Source of the DNA: Ryuthela nishihirai
Taxonomy: Eukaryota > Arthropoda > Arachnida > Araneae > Heptathelidae
DNA length: 64,000 nt
Assembly: GCA_038380435.1 (NCBI GenBank)
Contig: JAWZYU010000017.1
Span: forward strand, 25,357,283 to 25,421,282
Reading direction: 5' to 3'
Below the pieces are notes generated by a model, which saw only the letters and a list, made by a program, of their open reading frames with translations, was not told the origin of the DNA and ran no database searches. This document shows positions 31,649 to 43,085 of this stretch, one piece after another (within the stretch, counting starts at the first letter, position 1; every line of letters starts with the position of its first letter). The translations under genes and the position numbers were made by a program.

Positions 31649-33176
31649 CACAGTCGCATCAGAATAATATGACCACCTACCATACATATACTATGGTAGG
31701 TGGCCATATTATTCTGATACGACCACCTACCATACATATGCTATGGTAGGTGGCCATATAATTCTGATACGACCACCTACCATACATATGCTATGGTAGG
31801 TGGCCATGTTATTCTGATACGACCACCTACCAAACATATGCTATGGTAGGTGGCCATGTTATTCTGATACGACCACCTACCACACATATGCTATGGTAGG
31901 TGGCCATGTTATTCTGATACGACCACCTACCACACATATGCTATGGTAGGTGCCATATTATTCTGATACGACCACCTACCACACATATGCTATGGTAGGT
32001 GGCCATATTATTCTGATACGACCACCTACCACACATATGCTATGGTAGGTGGCCATATTATTCTGATACGACCACCTACCACACATATGCTATGGTAGGT
32101 GGCCATATTATTCTGATACGACCACCTGCCACACATATGCTATGGTAGGTGGCCATATAATTCTGATACGACCACCTGTCACACATATGCTATGGTAGGT
32201 GGCCATATTATTCTGATACGACCACCTGCCACACATATGCTATGGTAGGTGGCCATATTATTCTGATACGACCACCTGCCACACATATGCTATGGTAGGT
32301 GGCCATATAATTCTGATACGACCACCTGCCACAATTATGCTATGGTAGGTGGCCATATTATTCTGATACGACCACCTGCCACACATATGCTATGGTAGGT
32401 GGCCATATTATTCTGATACGACCACCTGCCACACATATGCTATGGTAGGTGGCCATATTATTCTGATACGACCACCTGCCACACATATGCTATGGTAGGT
32501 GGCCATATTATTCTGATACGACCACCTGCCACACATATGCTATGGTAGGTGGCCATATTATTCTGATACGACCACCTGCCACACATATGCTATGGTAGGT
32601 GGCCATATTATTCTGATACGACCACCTGCCACACATATGCTATGGTAGGTGGCCATATTATTCTGATACGACCACCTGCCACACATATGCTATGGTAGGT
32701 GGCCATATTATTCTGATACGACCACCTGCCACACATATGCTATGGTAGGTGGCCATATTATTCTGATACGACCACCTGCCACACATATGCTATGGTAGGT
32801 GGCCATATTATTCTGATACGACCACCTGCCACACATATGCTATGGTAGGTGGCCATATTATTCTGATACGACCACCTGCCACACATATGCTATGGTAGGT
32901 GGCCATATTATTCTGATACGACCACCTGCCACACATATGCTATGGTAGGTGGCCATATTATTCTGATACGACCACCTACCACACATATGCTATGGTAGGT
33001 GGCCATATTATTCTGATACGACCACCTACCACACATATGCTATGGTAGGTGGCCATATTATTCTGATACGACCACCTACCACACATATGCTATGGTAGGT
33101 GGCCATATTATTCTGATACGACCACCTACCACACATATACTATGGTAGGTGGCCATATTATTATGATACGACTGTG
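31649..33176. mobile_element. MITE-like unit bounding the 50-bp array
   Basis: The whole array is bounded by inverted ends: CACAGTCGCATCAGAATAAT at 31649-31668 and, as complement, the sequence ending CGACTGTG at 33176. TA dinucleotides lie outside both ends (31647-31648 and 33177-33178), as expected for Tc1/mariner-type insertion. Confidence 0.7.
31665..33160. repeat. 50-bp palindromic satellite, about 30 copies
   Basis: Unit ACCACCTACCACACATATGC + TATGGTAGGTGGCCATATTA + TTCTGATACG, exact 50-bp period (for example 31981, 32031). ACCACCTACC pairs with GGTAGGTGGC, so every unit can form a hairpin. A CTACC-to-CTGCC variant is confined to the central copies (about 32125-32935); outer copies keep CTACC. 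Confidence 0.97.
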
Positions 33177-33229
33177 TATATAGATGATTGGGATTGACTG
33201 ACTGACTGACGGCTGATAGGGGATCACGT

Positions 33230-33770
33230 GAATTCTAACCATAATGCAGAAATGGTAGAGCTCTGGAAATTTGCAACTCGTAGAATTGACTTCCGAAATT
33301 TGACCTCCGACATGTCCTTCAAGATCAAAGCTTGATCTACGAGTGCTAGAAACGTCAAAATTTGTGTCTGGGTGTATTTCGGGCTGTAGACGTCGGGAAC
33401 TTCACGAAATTTCGGATAAGGGGGCCGCCTCCTTTGAGGGCAAATTTAGATCTATCGGTGCAAGAATGCTGAAAACTGGTTCCTGAGGGTATTTTGGGTC
33501 GTAGATCTCGAAAATGTGAATTTTGGTTGCGATGGGTCTTTTGAGGTCAAAGGTCAGTCAAAGGTCAGTCAAAGGTCAAATATGAGATCTACCGGTGCCC
33601 GAGGGATATTTAAGTCATAGATATCAGAAATTTTGTCACGTTTTAATATGCTTTTGCAGGAGAGCTGAAATTTGGTGAATAAGACTATTTCAAGAAGTAG
33701 AACTCAGAAATGCGAAGGATTTTCAGATTCGGTGTTGCAATCGAGGTCAAATAGGAGTCGGAAACACCGA
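33230..33770. repeat. imperfect repeat, roughly 120-140 bp units
   Basis: Recurring phrases: GATCTACSGGTGC, GGGTATTTTGGGTCGTAGAT and GAGGTCAAA, with a local tandem of GGTCAGTCAAA at 33550-33575. Units are diverged. Confidence 0.65.
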
Positions 33771-33905
33771 TTTTTTTTTTTTTACTTTTTTCAAAAAAAT
33801 TATTCTTTATTCCAGTAATTGACACAATGTACATATTTTAAAACATAGTGACGCGCTACGCTATAAGCTTATCTGCAGGAGATTGAATAATTTCAATTTT
33901 GAACA
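33770..33905 (-). mobile_element. poly(A)-tailed retroposon 3' end
   Basis: Minus-strand CTCCTGCAGATAAGCTTATA, then GGAATAAAGAATAA (polyadenylation-like) and an A-run. Same family as 14368-14545. Confidence 0.65.
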
Positions 33906-34519
33906 TAAAAATATATCACAAATATCACTGGGCAACACACAAAAAGGCTTTGAAATGAAAATAGCCAATCTTTACTAATTTCGAGGTGCTGGACACGAAA
34001 ATGACAATAAAATTTTTCGATTGGCTCTTGTTTAGGAGAGACAGAGATGGTCATATATAAAAGATTCAGTCCGCATTGAGTATATAGGTAACCATTTCGC
34101 AACGTTGTATTTTAAACTCCAGAATGCTACATATTGCGTTGTATTGCATCTACCCGCCATACACATAACCCCCGGAGGTATTGCATTATTGTCTGATGCA
34201 ATGTAGTTGGGTCATGACATCGCGGCTTTACGATCGCAGAAAAAGATTATGCAATCGTTAGTTGTAAGCGACGTCTCATAGGGTGAGCAAGTCTTTTGAA
34301 CGACTCCCATTTACCCCTGAGTCATAAGTACAGCACAAGTGATCCTTGCAGTTTTAATCCAGCAGTAGTGATGCCTCGTAACTGTGTTAATGGTGCAGGT
34401 ACATTTGTTACATTTGCAGGAAAGTGATGTTTGCAAGCCAGAAAAGGGCCATCACTCCAATAGTGAAAGCGGCGTATGAATTTATTTTGAATGCAAGATC
34501 GGGGATCAGGACAAAGCCT
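33906..34519. other. anonymous spacer upstream of pseudogene
   Basis: No recognisable feature; short frames on both strands have no motif. Confidence 0.45.
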
Positions 34520-35448
34520 GGGCCCCATACATATGCTGCAGTGCGTGTGCAAGAAATCTTCCGAAGTGGCTTAAAGGCGAAAAGATGGCGATGTTGTTTG
34601 CTGTTCCTATGGTTTGGAGAGAGCCAAGTAAACACACAAATGACTGCTACTTGTGCATGATTCCACCTGTTTCTGGAGGCATCACAAGGAAAAAGAAGTA
34701 GATAAGAGCGTACCCGAATATACAATCTGCTCTCCGACCAGTCCCGCACAACGAAGGCCTTCCCGTTCTGAAACCTCCAAAAAAGTGAAAGAATTTTCCA
34801 TCGATTCAGATGATGAGGAGGGAGGCAAACCGGCGTCGGGTTCTCTGCAGCCTTAGGTATCTAATACATCTGTGACGGTGAGTCATCTGCGCCACACATT
34901 CGTACTGAAGAAGAAATGAACGATCTTGTTCGCGATCTGGAGCTGTCCAAGGCCAAAACAGAGTTACTTGTATCAAGACTTAAAAGATTAAATCTTCTCT
35001 AGGAATATGTCCGAGTGATTTCGTTTCGAACTCACCATGAGCAGTTTGCGTCTTACTTCAGAAAGGAACATGACCTTGTGTTCTGCTTCGAAGTAGATGG
35101 CTTGATGAATGCCCTCGGAATCAAACATGACCCTCAAGAATGGCGACTATTCATATACTCCTAGAAATTGAGTTTCAAGACAGTGTTGCTGCATAATGGA
35201 AATCAACTTCCATCCATTCCTGCCGGACACGCTGTCTACATGAAAGAAACCTATGACAACCTAAAACAGCTGTTGAACTGTCTTCAATACAGCAAGTATG
35301 TCTGGTATCTCTGTTGTGACTTGAAGGTAGTGGCTCTGTTGATGGGTCTGCAGCTGGGAAATATGAAGTACTGCTGTTTCTTATGTGAATGGGACAGCCG
35401 AGCAAAGACTTTGTACTATGTGAATTTCGTGAGGTTTCCCACTTAATT
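34520..35448 (+). pseudogene. transposon-associated uncharacterised protein, broken
   Basis: Fragments of one protein family appear in order on the plus strand: NLPKWLKGEKMAMLFAVPMV (from about 34552) into a WREPSKHTNDCYLCMIPP stretch, then SIDSDDEEGG (about 34800), MNDLVRDLELSKAKTELLVS (about 34918-34975), FVCFEVDG-like LVFCFEVDGLMNALGIKHD, PQEWRLFIYS, then LSFKTVLLHNGNQLPSIPAG and MKYCCFLCEWDSRAKTLYY (to about 35420). I recognise this as a multi-copy family common in arthropods and cnidarians, usually annotated as uncharacterised and probably transposon-derived; its biochemical role is unknown to me. In-frame stops (near 34698, 34998, 35161) and at least one frameshift near 34780 make it dead. 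The Cys pairs of DCYLC and CFLC suggest metal binding. Confidence 0.7.
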
Positions 35449-36725
35449 CTAACCCTGTTGGGGTAACAGATAGAGGTCCTTGTTGCCGCGGGTGGGACTA
35501 ATACCTCAGAAAGTGTCCGAAATTTCTGAGGGCGCTGCCGTCGCCTACCCAGTGAATAGAGTTATTGGAGTTTTGAGTTTAGCATTTCACCTTAACATGA
35601 AAACTTTCCGATAATTTAGTATATGTGCTCTGCATATATTTTCTGGTGCATCTCATCCTTATGCACAATTAAAAAAAGAGATTAAATTTCTTTCCTCTGA
35701 TATGAGCTCTTTCCTTATTCTTCTTTCCCCCATTTTCTAAGCAACTGATTAGCTCTAAACAAAAGACAGCTTGCCCAAGGACAAACCATCATATCTTGGA
35801 TGATCATAAACGTGACACACGATAATATTAAACAGTTTTTTCTTTCCCAAAGATCTTCCCATTATTTAATTAAAATCGACACCCACTTAGCGACGAAACT
35901 CAACTCATCGCTTCCCTCATCGCTCTTGCTCCTTCATCAGGTTACACTGAGCTCGCCAACCTTGCCCACCAATGATGCATACCTTAATGATCCCTTGCCT
36001 TCCTTTAGATGTAACTAGCTAAGCCATCAACTGGCCAAGCTCCGTTGTTTCCCCAGCCAAGCAAGAGAGAAATCAGCGCTGTCTTCCAAAACTTTACATG
36101 CCACCCCCCCCCCCCACACACACAGTTTTTCCTCCCCCAATTGGAAATAAAAATTGTTATTCGTCTTCCTTTGTGTCCTATTTACCTAATCGAAAACCAC
36201 GCATGCACTTAGCTTCATACCTAAAAAAAAAAGATCGTTAGGATATTTTCTGTGTTAAATTAAAAATGAGGAAGTTGCTGGTTCGGTTCCTATTCCTACC
36301 AAAACTTAGTTTGTTTTCTTCCCCAGCTGTTTGATTTCATGTATTTAAGTTTTGCCTCACTTTTAACAGCAAATTAATTTCTTCAAGTAAAAAGTTTTCC
36401 GTGAAAAATTTCTATCATTTTAATGACAAAAAGACGAGTTCAACGATTATCTTTTTTTTTAATTTTATTTTGTGATGGTGTGGGAAGTAAAAGATTGGGG
36501 GGGGGGGGGGGTCGTTGAATTAAAAATAAATTTTGTGTCGGAAATGACAAGAAATTCATTCATTTTGATAAAATCAAAGTTTCGTGTTGAGTTCAACAAG
36601 TAAATTGGGACTTCTCGAAAGCCCCAAGCTTTGTCCACCATTTTTGTAACTATATCACCAGCGATTTGATAATTTAGCATTTAAGATATTACATATTAGC
36701 GCCATATACTAATTTATCTGTGCAT
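35449..36725. other. anonymous 1.3-kb spacer
   Basis: No gene. Homopolymer C- and G-runs at 36103 and 36498. Confidence 0.5.
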
Positions 36726-36728
36726 ATT

Positions 36729-36796
36729 AAATTGACAGGCTCCTGATACACCTCTGTGGCAAGCAGCTGCTTGAGAGAGCATTTAATTTTTATTTA
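36729..36796 (+). mobile_element. SINE-B 3' fragment
   Basis: ATTGACAGGCTCCTGATACA and GTGGCAAGCAGCTGCTTGAG, ending in a T-rich tail; directly followed by another SINE-B piece. Confidence 0.75.
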
Positions 36797-36798
36797 TA

Positions 36799-36942
36799 CT
36801 CGAGCCTCATGTAAGAATGGATGTTTGTGTTCTTTCTGCTGAGGTCCCACTACCCTCACAGGACCATAGCGTATAAACTGAGAGGCTCCTGTTAGACCTT
36901 TGTGGCAAGCAGCTGCTTGAAGGGGTATTTATTTTTATATTT
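36799..36942 (+). mobile_element. SINE-B, head truncated
   Basis: Begins inside the B-box region (CTCGAGCCTCATGTAAGAAT) and runs to GTGGCAAGCAGCTGCTTGAA and an ATTTATTTT tail. Confidence 0.8.
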
Positions 36943-37203
36943 TATTTTTAACTCCCCGCTTTCCTAACAATGAAACGTGGACAGTTTTTTGACATTTTAT
37001 TTTAACCTACTTATATTTTATTCTTGATTTTTGCAAATTTATATATTCTTGAAAAAAGGTCATGAACACATTTTTACATATATTTTATTAACACAATATG
37101 TATATCATCATATCAACACGGAGCAACAATTTACATAATTTTATTTTAAAAATAACTGATCCTTATTGCTCGCCAACCGCAAAATTCGGTTACCGAGACC
37201 TTT

Positions 37204-37252
37204 TTTTTTGGTCCCAATTAATCATGGTAAACATGGTTAATTGGGACCAAAA
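37204..37252. repeat. hairpin with about 20-bp arms
   Basis: TTTTGGTCCCAATTAA.CATG pairs with CATGGTTAATTGGGACCAAAA across a GTAAA loop. It may be a very short foldback element. Confidence 0.85.
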
Positions 37253-37276
37253 CAGCACTTTCATTAATATAGTAGG

Positions 37277-37658
37277 TTGGGTTGTTTTACCTCTGAGCTG
37301 CACTTTTTTGCACACCGTGGGCTAAATGGCCAGTCACAAGGACCCCGAAGGCTCAGAGAAGGTTGGGGGAAGGGACCCACTGGAACAGCTGTTGGGAGAC
37401 AGATGGTAGCCTCCCGTCAAGGGCATCCAGCGTGTTCTTTAACGTGCACAGGGTATGGCTCTCCCGCACACGGGGTCACGGTTTGACGTCCCATCCGACG
37501 GATGGTGGCCTTTCCAAGCCCATCGGTGTGCCTTACTGACCGTGGGCAGGGTGGGGAATTTTGCGGAGATAAATCTCAACGCTGATCCAGCTGGGACTCG
37601 AACCTGGGAACTACAGATTACCAGCCTGGCGCGCTACCGACTGAGCCACCCCCGCCCC
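37277..37658 (-). mobile_element. SINE-A, full length
   Basis: Perfect 11-bp TSD AATATAGTAGG at 37266-37276 and 37659-37669. Confidence 0.95.
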
Positions 37659-37794
37659 AATATAGTAGGTACCAGCGTACCTACTGTATTGCTGAAATGA
37701 CTGAGAACATCTATTATTTATGGTTTTAACAGTGAGGACTGCATTTCACATTTGGGTCCACTACTGGCAAGGGGGGGAAGGTATACCAAAAATA

Positions 37795-38780
37795 GAGAGA
37801 CTCTCTTTAATCCTTTTCCAAGATCTTCCAAATAAAGAATAATTCCCTTTATAACCTCTTTTTGAATAAAGAGTGACTCTATGCCTTCTTATCAAATAAA
37901 AAGCGACTCTCTTTGTGCCTTCTTTCAAATAGAGAGTCTCTCATTATGACCTATTTCAAATAAAACACGACTATGCCTTCTTTTCAAATAAAAAATCACT
38001 CTCTTTATGATTTCTTTTCAAATAAAGAATGACTCTCTTTATGACCTCTTTTCAAATAAAGAATGTCTCTCTTTATGACCTCTTTTCAAATAAAGAATGA
38101 CTCTCTTTATGACCTCTTTTCAAATAAAGAATGACTCTCATTATGACCTCTTTTCAAATAAAGAAAGATTCTCTTTATGATTTCTTTTCAAATAAAAAAT
38201 GACTCTCTTTATTATTTCTTAAAAAAACCCTCTCTTTATATATAAATATTTTTTTTTCAAATAAAGAATGACTCTCTTTGTGACTTCTTTTCAAATAATG
38301 ACTCTCATTATGACTTCTTAAAAAATCACTTTATGACCTCTTTTCAAACAAAGAATGACTCTCATTATGACTTCTTAAAAAAAATCACTTTATGACCTCT
38401 TTTCAAACAAATAATGACTCTTATTATGACATCTTTTCAAATGAAGATCGACTCTTTTTATGTCTTCTTTCCAAATAAAGAATAACTCTCTTTATGACTT
38501 CTTTTCAAATGAAGGATGACTCCATGCTTTCTTTTTAAATAAAGAAAGACTCTCTTTGTGCCTTCTTTCAATTAAAGAGTGACACTCTTAGTGTCATCTT
38601 TACTAATACGGAGTGACTCTCTTTTTTATGGCTTCTTTAAATGACCGGTGACTGTTCCTCCTTTCCACTAAAGGGGAGTGTCTTTACACCTTCTCTGAAA
38701 TAAAGGGTGACTCTACGCCTTATCTCACACAAATGGTGAATCTCTATACGCCTTCTAGCAAATAAAATGTAATTTTTTGT
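37795..38780. repeat. degenerate 33-34-bp minisatellite
   Basis: Units of the form CTCTTTATGACCTCTTTTCA + AATAAAGAATGA recur about 28 times with point changes and small deletions. The middle (38000-38170) is most regular; edges are more decayed. Confidence 0.88.
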
Positions 38781-39557
38781 GTGCCTTCCTCCTAACAGAG
38801 GGCAACTATCTTTATAGCTAACGTATTTCCATTGCTTTGACGCGGCTCTTTAAGCACTCTAAAGTGTGAAAAGAAAAAGAGATCGTCACACGAGTGGAAG
38901 AAGAAGAATCGCCGTTTGTGAGCAAGGCGGCTCGACACTTCCGCGAAAAAGAAGCGCTCCATGGGACAGAAGAGAGAAAAAAGGAAATTATAATAAATGG
39001 CATATTGTAATTCTACTTCGCACGTGAGAAACGACGCTCTTATCTTATTCACGGTCTCTTCTTTTTCTTCCCCATTTGTTTTGTGCTCTTTTCTTGGCGA
39101 CCTCACTTTAATGCCAGAAAATCTCACAGCTGCTAAGCAGAATGAAATCACTTGCCTTTTGTTATTTCCGCACCATTCTTCTGCTCTTTTTCATGCTGTC
39201 GCTGATTTGGTTAAAAAAAATAAAAAAGTTTGCCAAGTCCTGCTCGGAGAAGAAAAGATGTTACATTTCGGATTACCAACCGAATAATGATGGTCTTTTG
39301 CTGTTGAGTTGACTCTCATCTTTCACGGTGTCCTTCCCATGAAATGAATTTGCTAAAAAAAAAGAAAACAATGCGAACCCTTCTCATCAGTCTGACTGGA
39401 TTTTATTGTTGCGAAACACAGGAAAATTCTTCGAAACAATATTCGACAAGCAGTAGTAACTTTGCTTCGAGAATTTGTTTTTAAAATTATACATTGTATT
39501 CCTTTTGCTTTTGTAGCAGGTAAAATTAAAAGAATATATTTTTTAATCCTACAAGTA
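38781..39557. other. anonymous spacer
   Basis: Overlapping frames of about 100-120 codons on both strands (38792-39151 minus, 38997-39287 plus) have low-complexity composition and no motif; neither is called. Confidence 0.45.
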
Positions 39558-39568
39558 CCAGCTTTAAG

Positions 39569-39946
39569 CGGGCGGGGGTGGCTCAGTCGGTAGCGCGCCA
39601 GGCTCGTAATCTGTAGTTCCCAGGTTCGAGTCCCAGCTGTGTCAGCGTTGAGATTTATCTCCGCAAAATTCCCCCCCCTGTCCACGGTCAGTAGGGGACA
39701 CCGATGGGCTTGGAAAGGCCGCCGTCCGTCGGATGGGACGTTAAGCCGTGGCCCCGTGTGAGCCATACCCTGTGCACGTTAAAGAACACGCTGGATGGCC
39801 TTGACGGGAGGCTACCCTCTGTCTCCCAACAGCTGTTCCAGTGGGTCCCCTCCCCCAACCTTCTCTGAGCCTTCGGGGTCCATGTGACCTGGCCATTTAG
39901 CCCATGGTGTGCAAAAAAGTGCCGCTCAGAGGTAAAACAACCCAAC
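39569..39946 (+). mobile_element. SINE-A, full length
   Basis: Perfect 11-bp TSD CCAGCTTTAAG at 39558-39568 and 39947-39957. Confidence 0.95.
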
Positions 39947-40330
39947 CCAGCTTTAAGTGCCATTCAATGCACAATAAAAAGTCAGGCCTAGTAAACATGC
40001 GCGTTATTATCGTAAACCTGATCTTATATAGACATAAATATTCCATAAATGAAGTATTCTAACAGATGAACGAGCAGAGCTCAATTTTTGCGATTTTCCT
40101 TAATGTCGACAATCTCAACATAGGCTTTAAAAAAACAAAGAGTATAAGGTCAAAAATTTCGACACTAAAACAGTTGTTGGGTTAAAGAAAAAATGTTTTT
40201 TAAAATGAGATTTTTCACCACTCTTAGTAATTGCTTATTTAGTTTATTAATCGCTGAAACCGAACATTACAAATTTTTCAAATCATCAATCAATTTATTC
40301 CATTTAGTGGTCTATTAAATGCATTACAAG

Positions 40331-41027
40331 CAGGCCCGGATCTACAAAACAAAAAACAAAAAAAAAAAAACAATGGGGGGGGGGGGGGGGTGAGAGGCTT
40401 GGGTTGGGTTGTTTTTCCTCTGAGCGGCGCTTTTTTGCACACCATGGGCTAAATGGCCAGGTCACGTGGACCCCGAAGGCTCAGAGAAGGTTGGGGGTAG
40501 GGGACCCACTGGAACAGCTGTTGGGAGACAGATGGTAGACTCCCGTCAAGACCATACAGCGTGTTCTTTAACGTGCACAGGGTATGGCTCTCTCGCACAA
40601 GGAGTCACGGCTTAACATCCCATCCGACGGACGGCGGCCTTTCCAAGCCCATCGGTGTCCCCTACTGACCGTGGGCAGGGCGGGGAATTTTGCGGAGATA
40701 AATGTCAACGCTGACCCAGCTGGGACTCGAACCTGGGAACTACAGATTACGAGCCTGGCGCGCTACCGACTGAGCCACCCCCGCCCCGGGGTGAGAGGCA
40801 AGTGATGCAATCAAGCCGGAAAAAGACAAAAGTGTGGGCGTAGAGAATGGATTTCCATTACAATGGGACATTTTCCGCCTTCTTCTTATAAGTTTTTAAA
40901 AAATTTCAGAAAAATTTGTGAAACATGCACCAGTTTAATAACTTTTGGACTCCATTACCTTTACTACCTTTCTGAAAGGGAGAGCAATAGCACCCATTGC
41001 CCTCCCCCCCACTAGATCCGGCCCTTA
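40331..41027. mobile_element. possible MITE with GGCCCGGATCTA ends, carrying a SINE
   Basis: CAGGCCCGGATCTA at 40331 and inverted TAGATCCGGCCCT at 41012-41027 could be terminal repeats; G- and C-runs lie just inside each. SINE-A (40399-40787) is nested. No matching TSD seen, so low confidence. Confidence 0.45.
40399..40787 (-). mobile_element. SINE-A, full length
   Basis: Perfect 12-bp TSD GGGGTGAGAGGC at 40387-40398 and 40788-40799. Confidence 0.95.
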
Positions 41028-41348
41028 TTAAAATTATCCTTATTGCAACATAAGAAGAAATGCATGCACATTTGCGTAACAAAAATAACAGTAATCAACT
41101 ATACCGCATTTCTCCTATTATACGTTTAAGACGTCTCTTTTTCTTTCCTCTTTTCAGTACCTCACAAATTGGAGTGCGTCTTCATTCATGCCTAATACAT
41201 TTGACGGCGTCGAAGAATCGATGTCGAAAGACGAGATTTGATGAGTAAAGTGCGTGGAGGATGTGAAGGAAGTGTGGAGTAAGCGACTAGGAGCATGGGA
41301 AAGAGGTTGGAGGGCTCATTCTTCTGTCTTGATATATGGCGAGGTGGC

Positions 41349-41732
41349 TTGGTTTGTTTTACCTCTGAGCGGCACTTTTTTGCACACCATGGGCTAAATG
41401 GCCAGGTCACAAGGACCCCGAAGGCTCAGAGAAGGTTGGGGGAGGGGACCCACTGGAACAGCTGTTGGGAGACAGATGGTAGCCTCCCGTCAAGGCCATC
41501 CAGCGTGTTCTTTAACGTGCACAGGGTATGGCTCTCCCGCACACGGGGCCACGGCTTAACGTCCCATCCGACGGACGGCGGCCTTCCCAAGACCATCGGT
41601 GTCTCCTACTGACCGTGGGCAGGGCGGGGAATTTTGCGGAGATAAATGTCAACGCTGACCCAGCTGGGACTCGAACCTGGGAACTACAGATCACGAGCCC
41701 GGCGCGCTACTGACTGAGCCACCCCCGCCCCA
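41349..41732 (-). mobile_element. SINE-A, full length
   Basis: Perfect 10-bp TSD GCGAGGTGGC at 41339-41348 and 41733-41742. Confidence 0.95.
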
Positions 41733-41790
41733 GCGAGGTGGCAATGTGCTCGATGTGTCCATTAATGAACCGATTAAAGATTATTTAAGG

Positions 41791-41993
41791 ATTGGGTTGT
41801 TTGCTTTTCGGCTGCACATTTTGCACACAACGAGCTGGCCAGGTCACAAGGGCCCCGAGGCTCAGAGAAGGTTGGGGAAAGGGTATCCAGTGGGATAGCT
41901 GTTGGGAGACAGAAGGTATCCTCTCATCAAAGCCATCCATTGTGTCCTTTAACATGCGTACAAGGTATGACTCTCACTCTCTCGCACACAGGG
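41791..41993 (-). mobile_element. SINE-A 3' half, head-to-head partner
   Basis: Diverged tail half (GGGTTGTTTGCTTTTCGGCT to the CTCTCTCGCACACAGGG core region); joined at 41994 to the head of a plus-strand copy. Confidence 0.85.
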
Positions 41994-42366
41994 TTGTCTC
42001 AGTCGGTAGCGCGCCAGGCTCGTAATCTGCAATTCCCAAGTTCGAGTCCCAGCTGGGTCAGCATTGAGATTTATCTCCACAAAATTCCCCGCCCTGCCCA
42101 CGGTTAGTAGAGGACACCGATGGACTTGGGAAGGCCGCTGTCCGTCGGATTGGACGTTAAGCCGTGGCCCCGTGTGTGGGAGAGCCATACCCTGTGCACG
42201 TTAAAGAACACGCTCGATTGCCTTGACGGGAGGCTACCATCTGTCTCCCAACAGCTGTTCCAGTGGGTCCTCTCCCCCAACCTTCTCTGAGCCTTCGGGG
42301 TCCTTGTGACCTGGCCATTTAGCCTGTGGTGTGCATAAAAATGCCGCTCAGAGGTAAAACAACAAC
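41994..42366 (+). mobile_element. SINE-A, full length
   Basis: Head TTGTCTCAGTCGGTAGCGCG, tail AAAACAACAACAACC. Together with 41791-41993 it forms a head-to-head inverted pair. Confidence 0.9.
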
Positions 42367-42642
42367 AACCTTAAATCTCGAAATCCATCACATTTCAAAA
42401 CAAATGAACAGAATAAACTTTACAATAATGCACCACAGTTTAGAACTCGAGTTTCAAAGATTACTTACTAATTACATTTATAATTGAGCAGTAACAGTGC
42501 TTTGAATTTGTGCTCACGGGATTGCTTGTGTCCTTTCTAAATACACTAATCGTGAAAGATTCTAAATTTTGTTTTTTAACTGTTTCTTAGCATTAAAAAC
42601 ATAATTCCTAATCTTGCATGATTTTGTATTCTTTAATTACTT

Positions 42643-42845
42643 TTGTAACCATGGAGACAGAAAGAGAGGGAGGCGCCCTATCGCTTGAAAACTGTAACCG
42701 ACCGTCGCCATATTGTTACTACTCGTATGTGTGCTATCACTGTGTTAAAGAACGACAGATTGCATTAAAAAAATGGGTAAGTGCATGGGGTTTGGATGCA
42801 TTAACAAACTTGCGATAAAGATTAAAGGGATTACATTTCATAGGT
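42643..42845 (+). pseudogene. THAP-type first exon and upstream repeat
   Basis: An ATG at 42773 opens MGKCMGFGCINK...GITFHR, ending at CATAG followed by GTAAGA, a consensus splice donor. Cys-x4-Cys-x-N followed by FHR is the N-terminus of a THAP zinc finger, and THAP genes often break at this point. The upstream 42643-42712 stretch (CATGGAGACAGAAAGAGAGG, GGCGCCCTATCGCTTGAAAA) resembles the arms at 5488-5563 and 46883-46985, so this is a repeated element or gene family. No following exon was recognised; the downstream sequence is palindromic repeat. Probably a dead fragment of a THAP-bearing transposon or gene. Confidence 0.55.
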
Positions 42846-42854
42846 AAGAAGTAA

Positions 42855-43085
42855 TATCTGGAGCGTGTACAGCAACTGTACACGCTCCAGTTACCGTTCA
42901 CAGCAAACTGGAGCGTGTGCAGTTACTGCACACGCTCCAGTTTGCTGTGAACGGTAACTGCACACACTCAATATTTCTGTGAGTGGGCGATCCAGGTTTT
43001 TGTGAGCTCACACGATCCAATGTGCTGTGAACATTAACCGCAACCGCTCCAGTTTGCTGTGAACGGTAACTACACACGCTCCATA
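42855..43085. repeat. compound palindromes of a GAGCGTGTGCAG motif
   Basis: CTGGAGCGTGTACAG/CTGTACACGCTCCAG and GAGCGTGTGCAGTTAC with complements, separated by CAGTTTGCTGTGAACGGTAA and its complement. The same building blocks recur at 47385-47500. Confidence 0.88.

Noticed and set aside
31665..33160. CRISPR-like array of palindromic 50-bp repeats
   Set aside because: There are no unique spacers: the entire period is repeated, and the context is eukaryotic mobile DNA.
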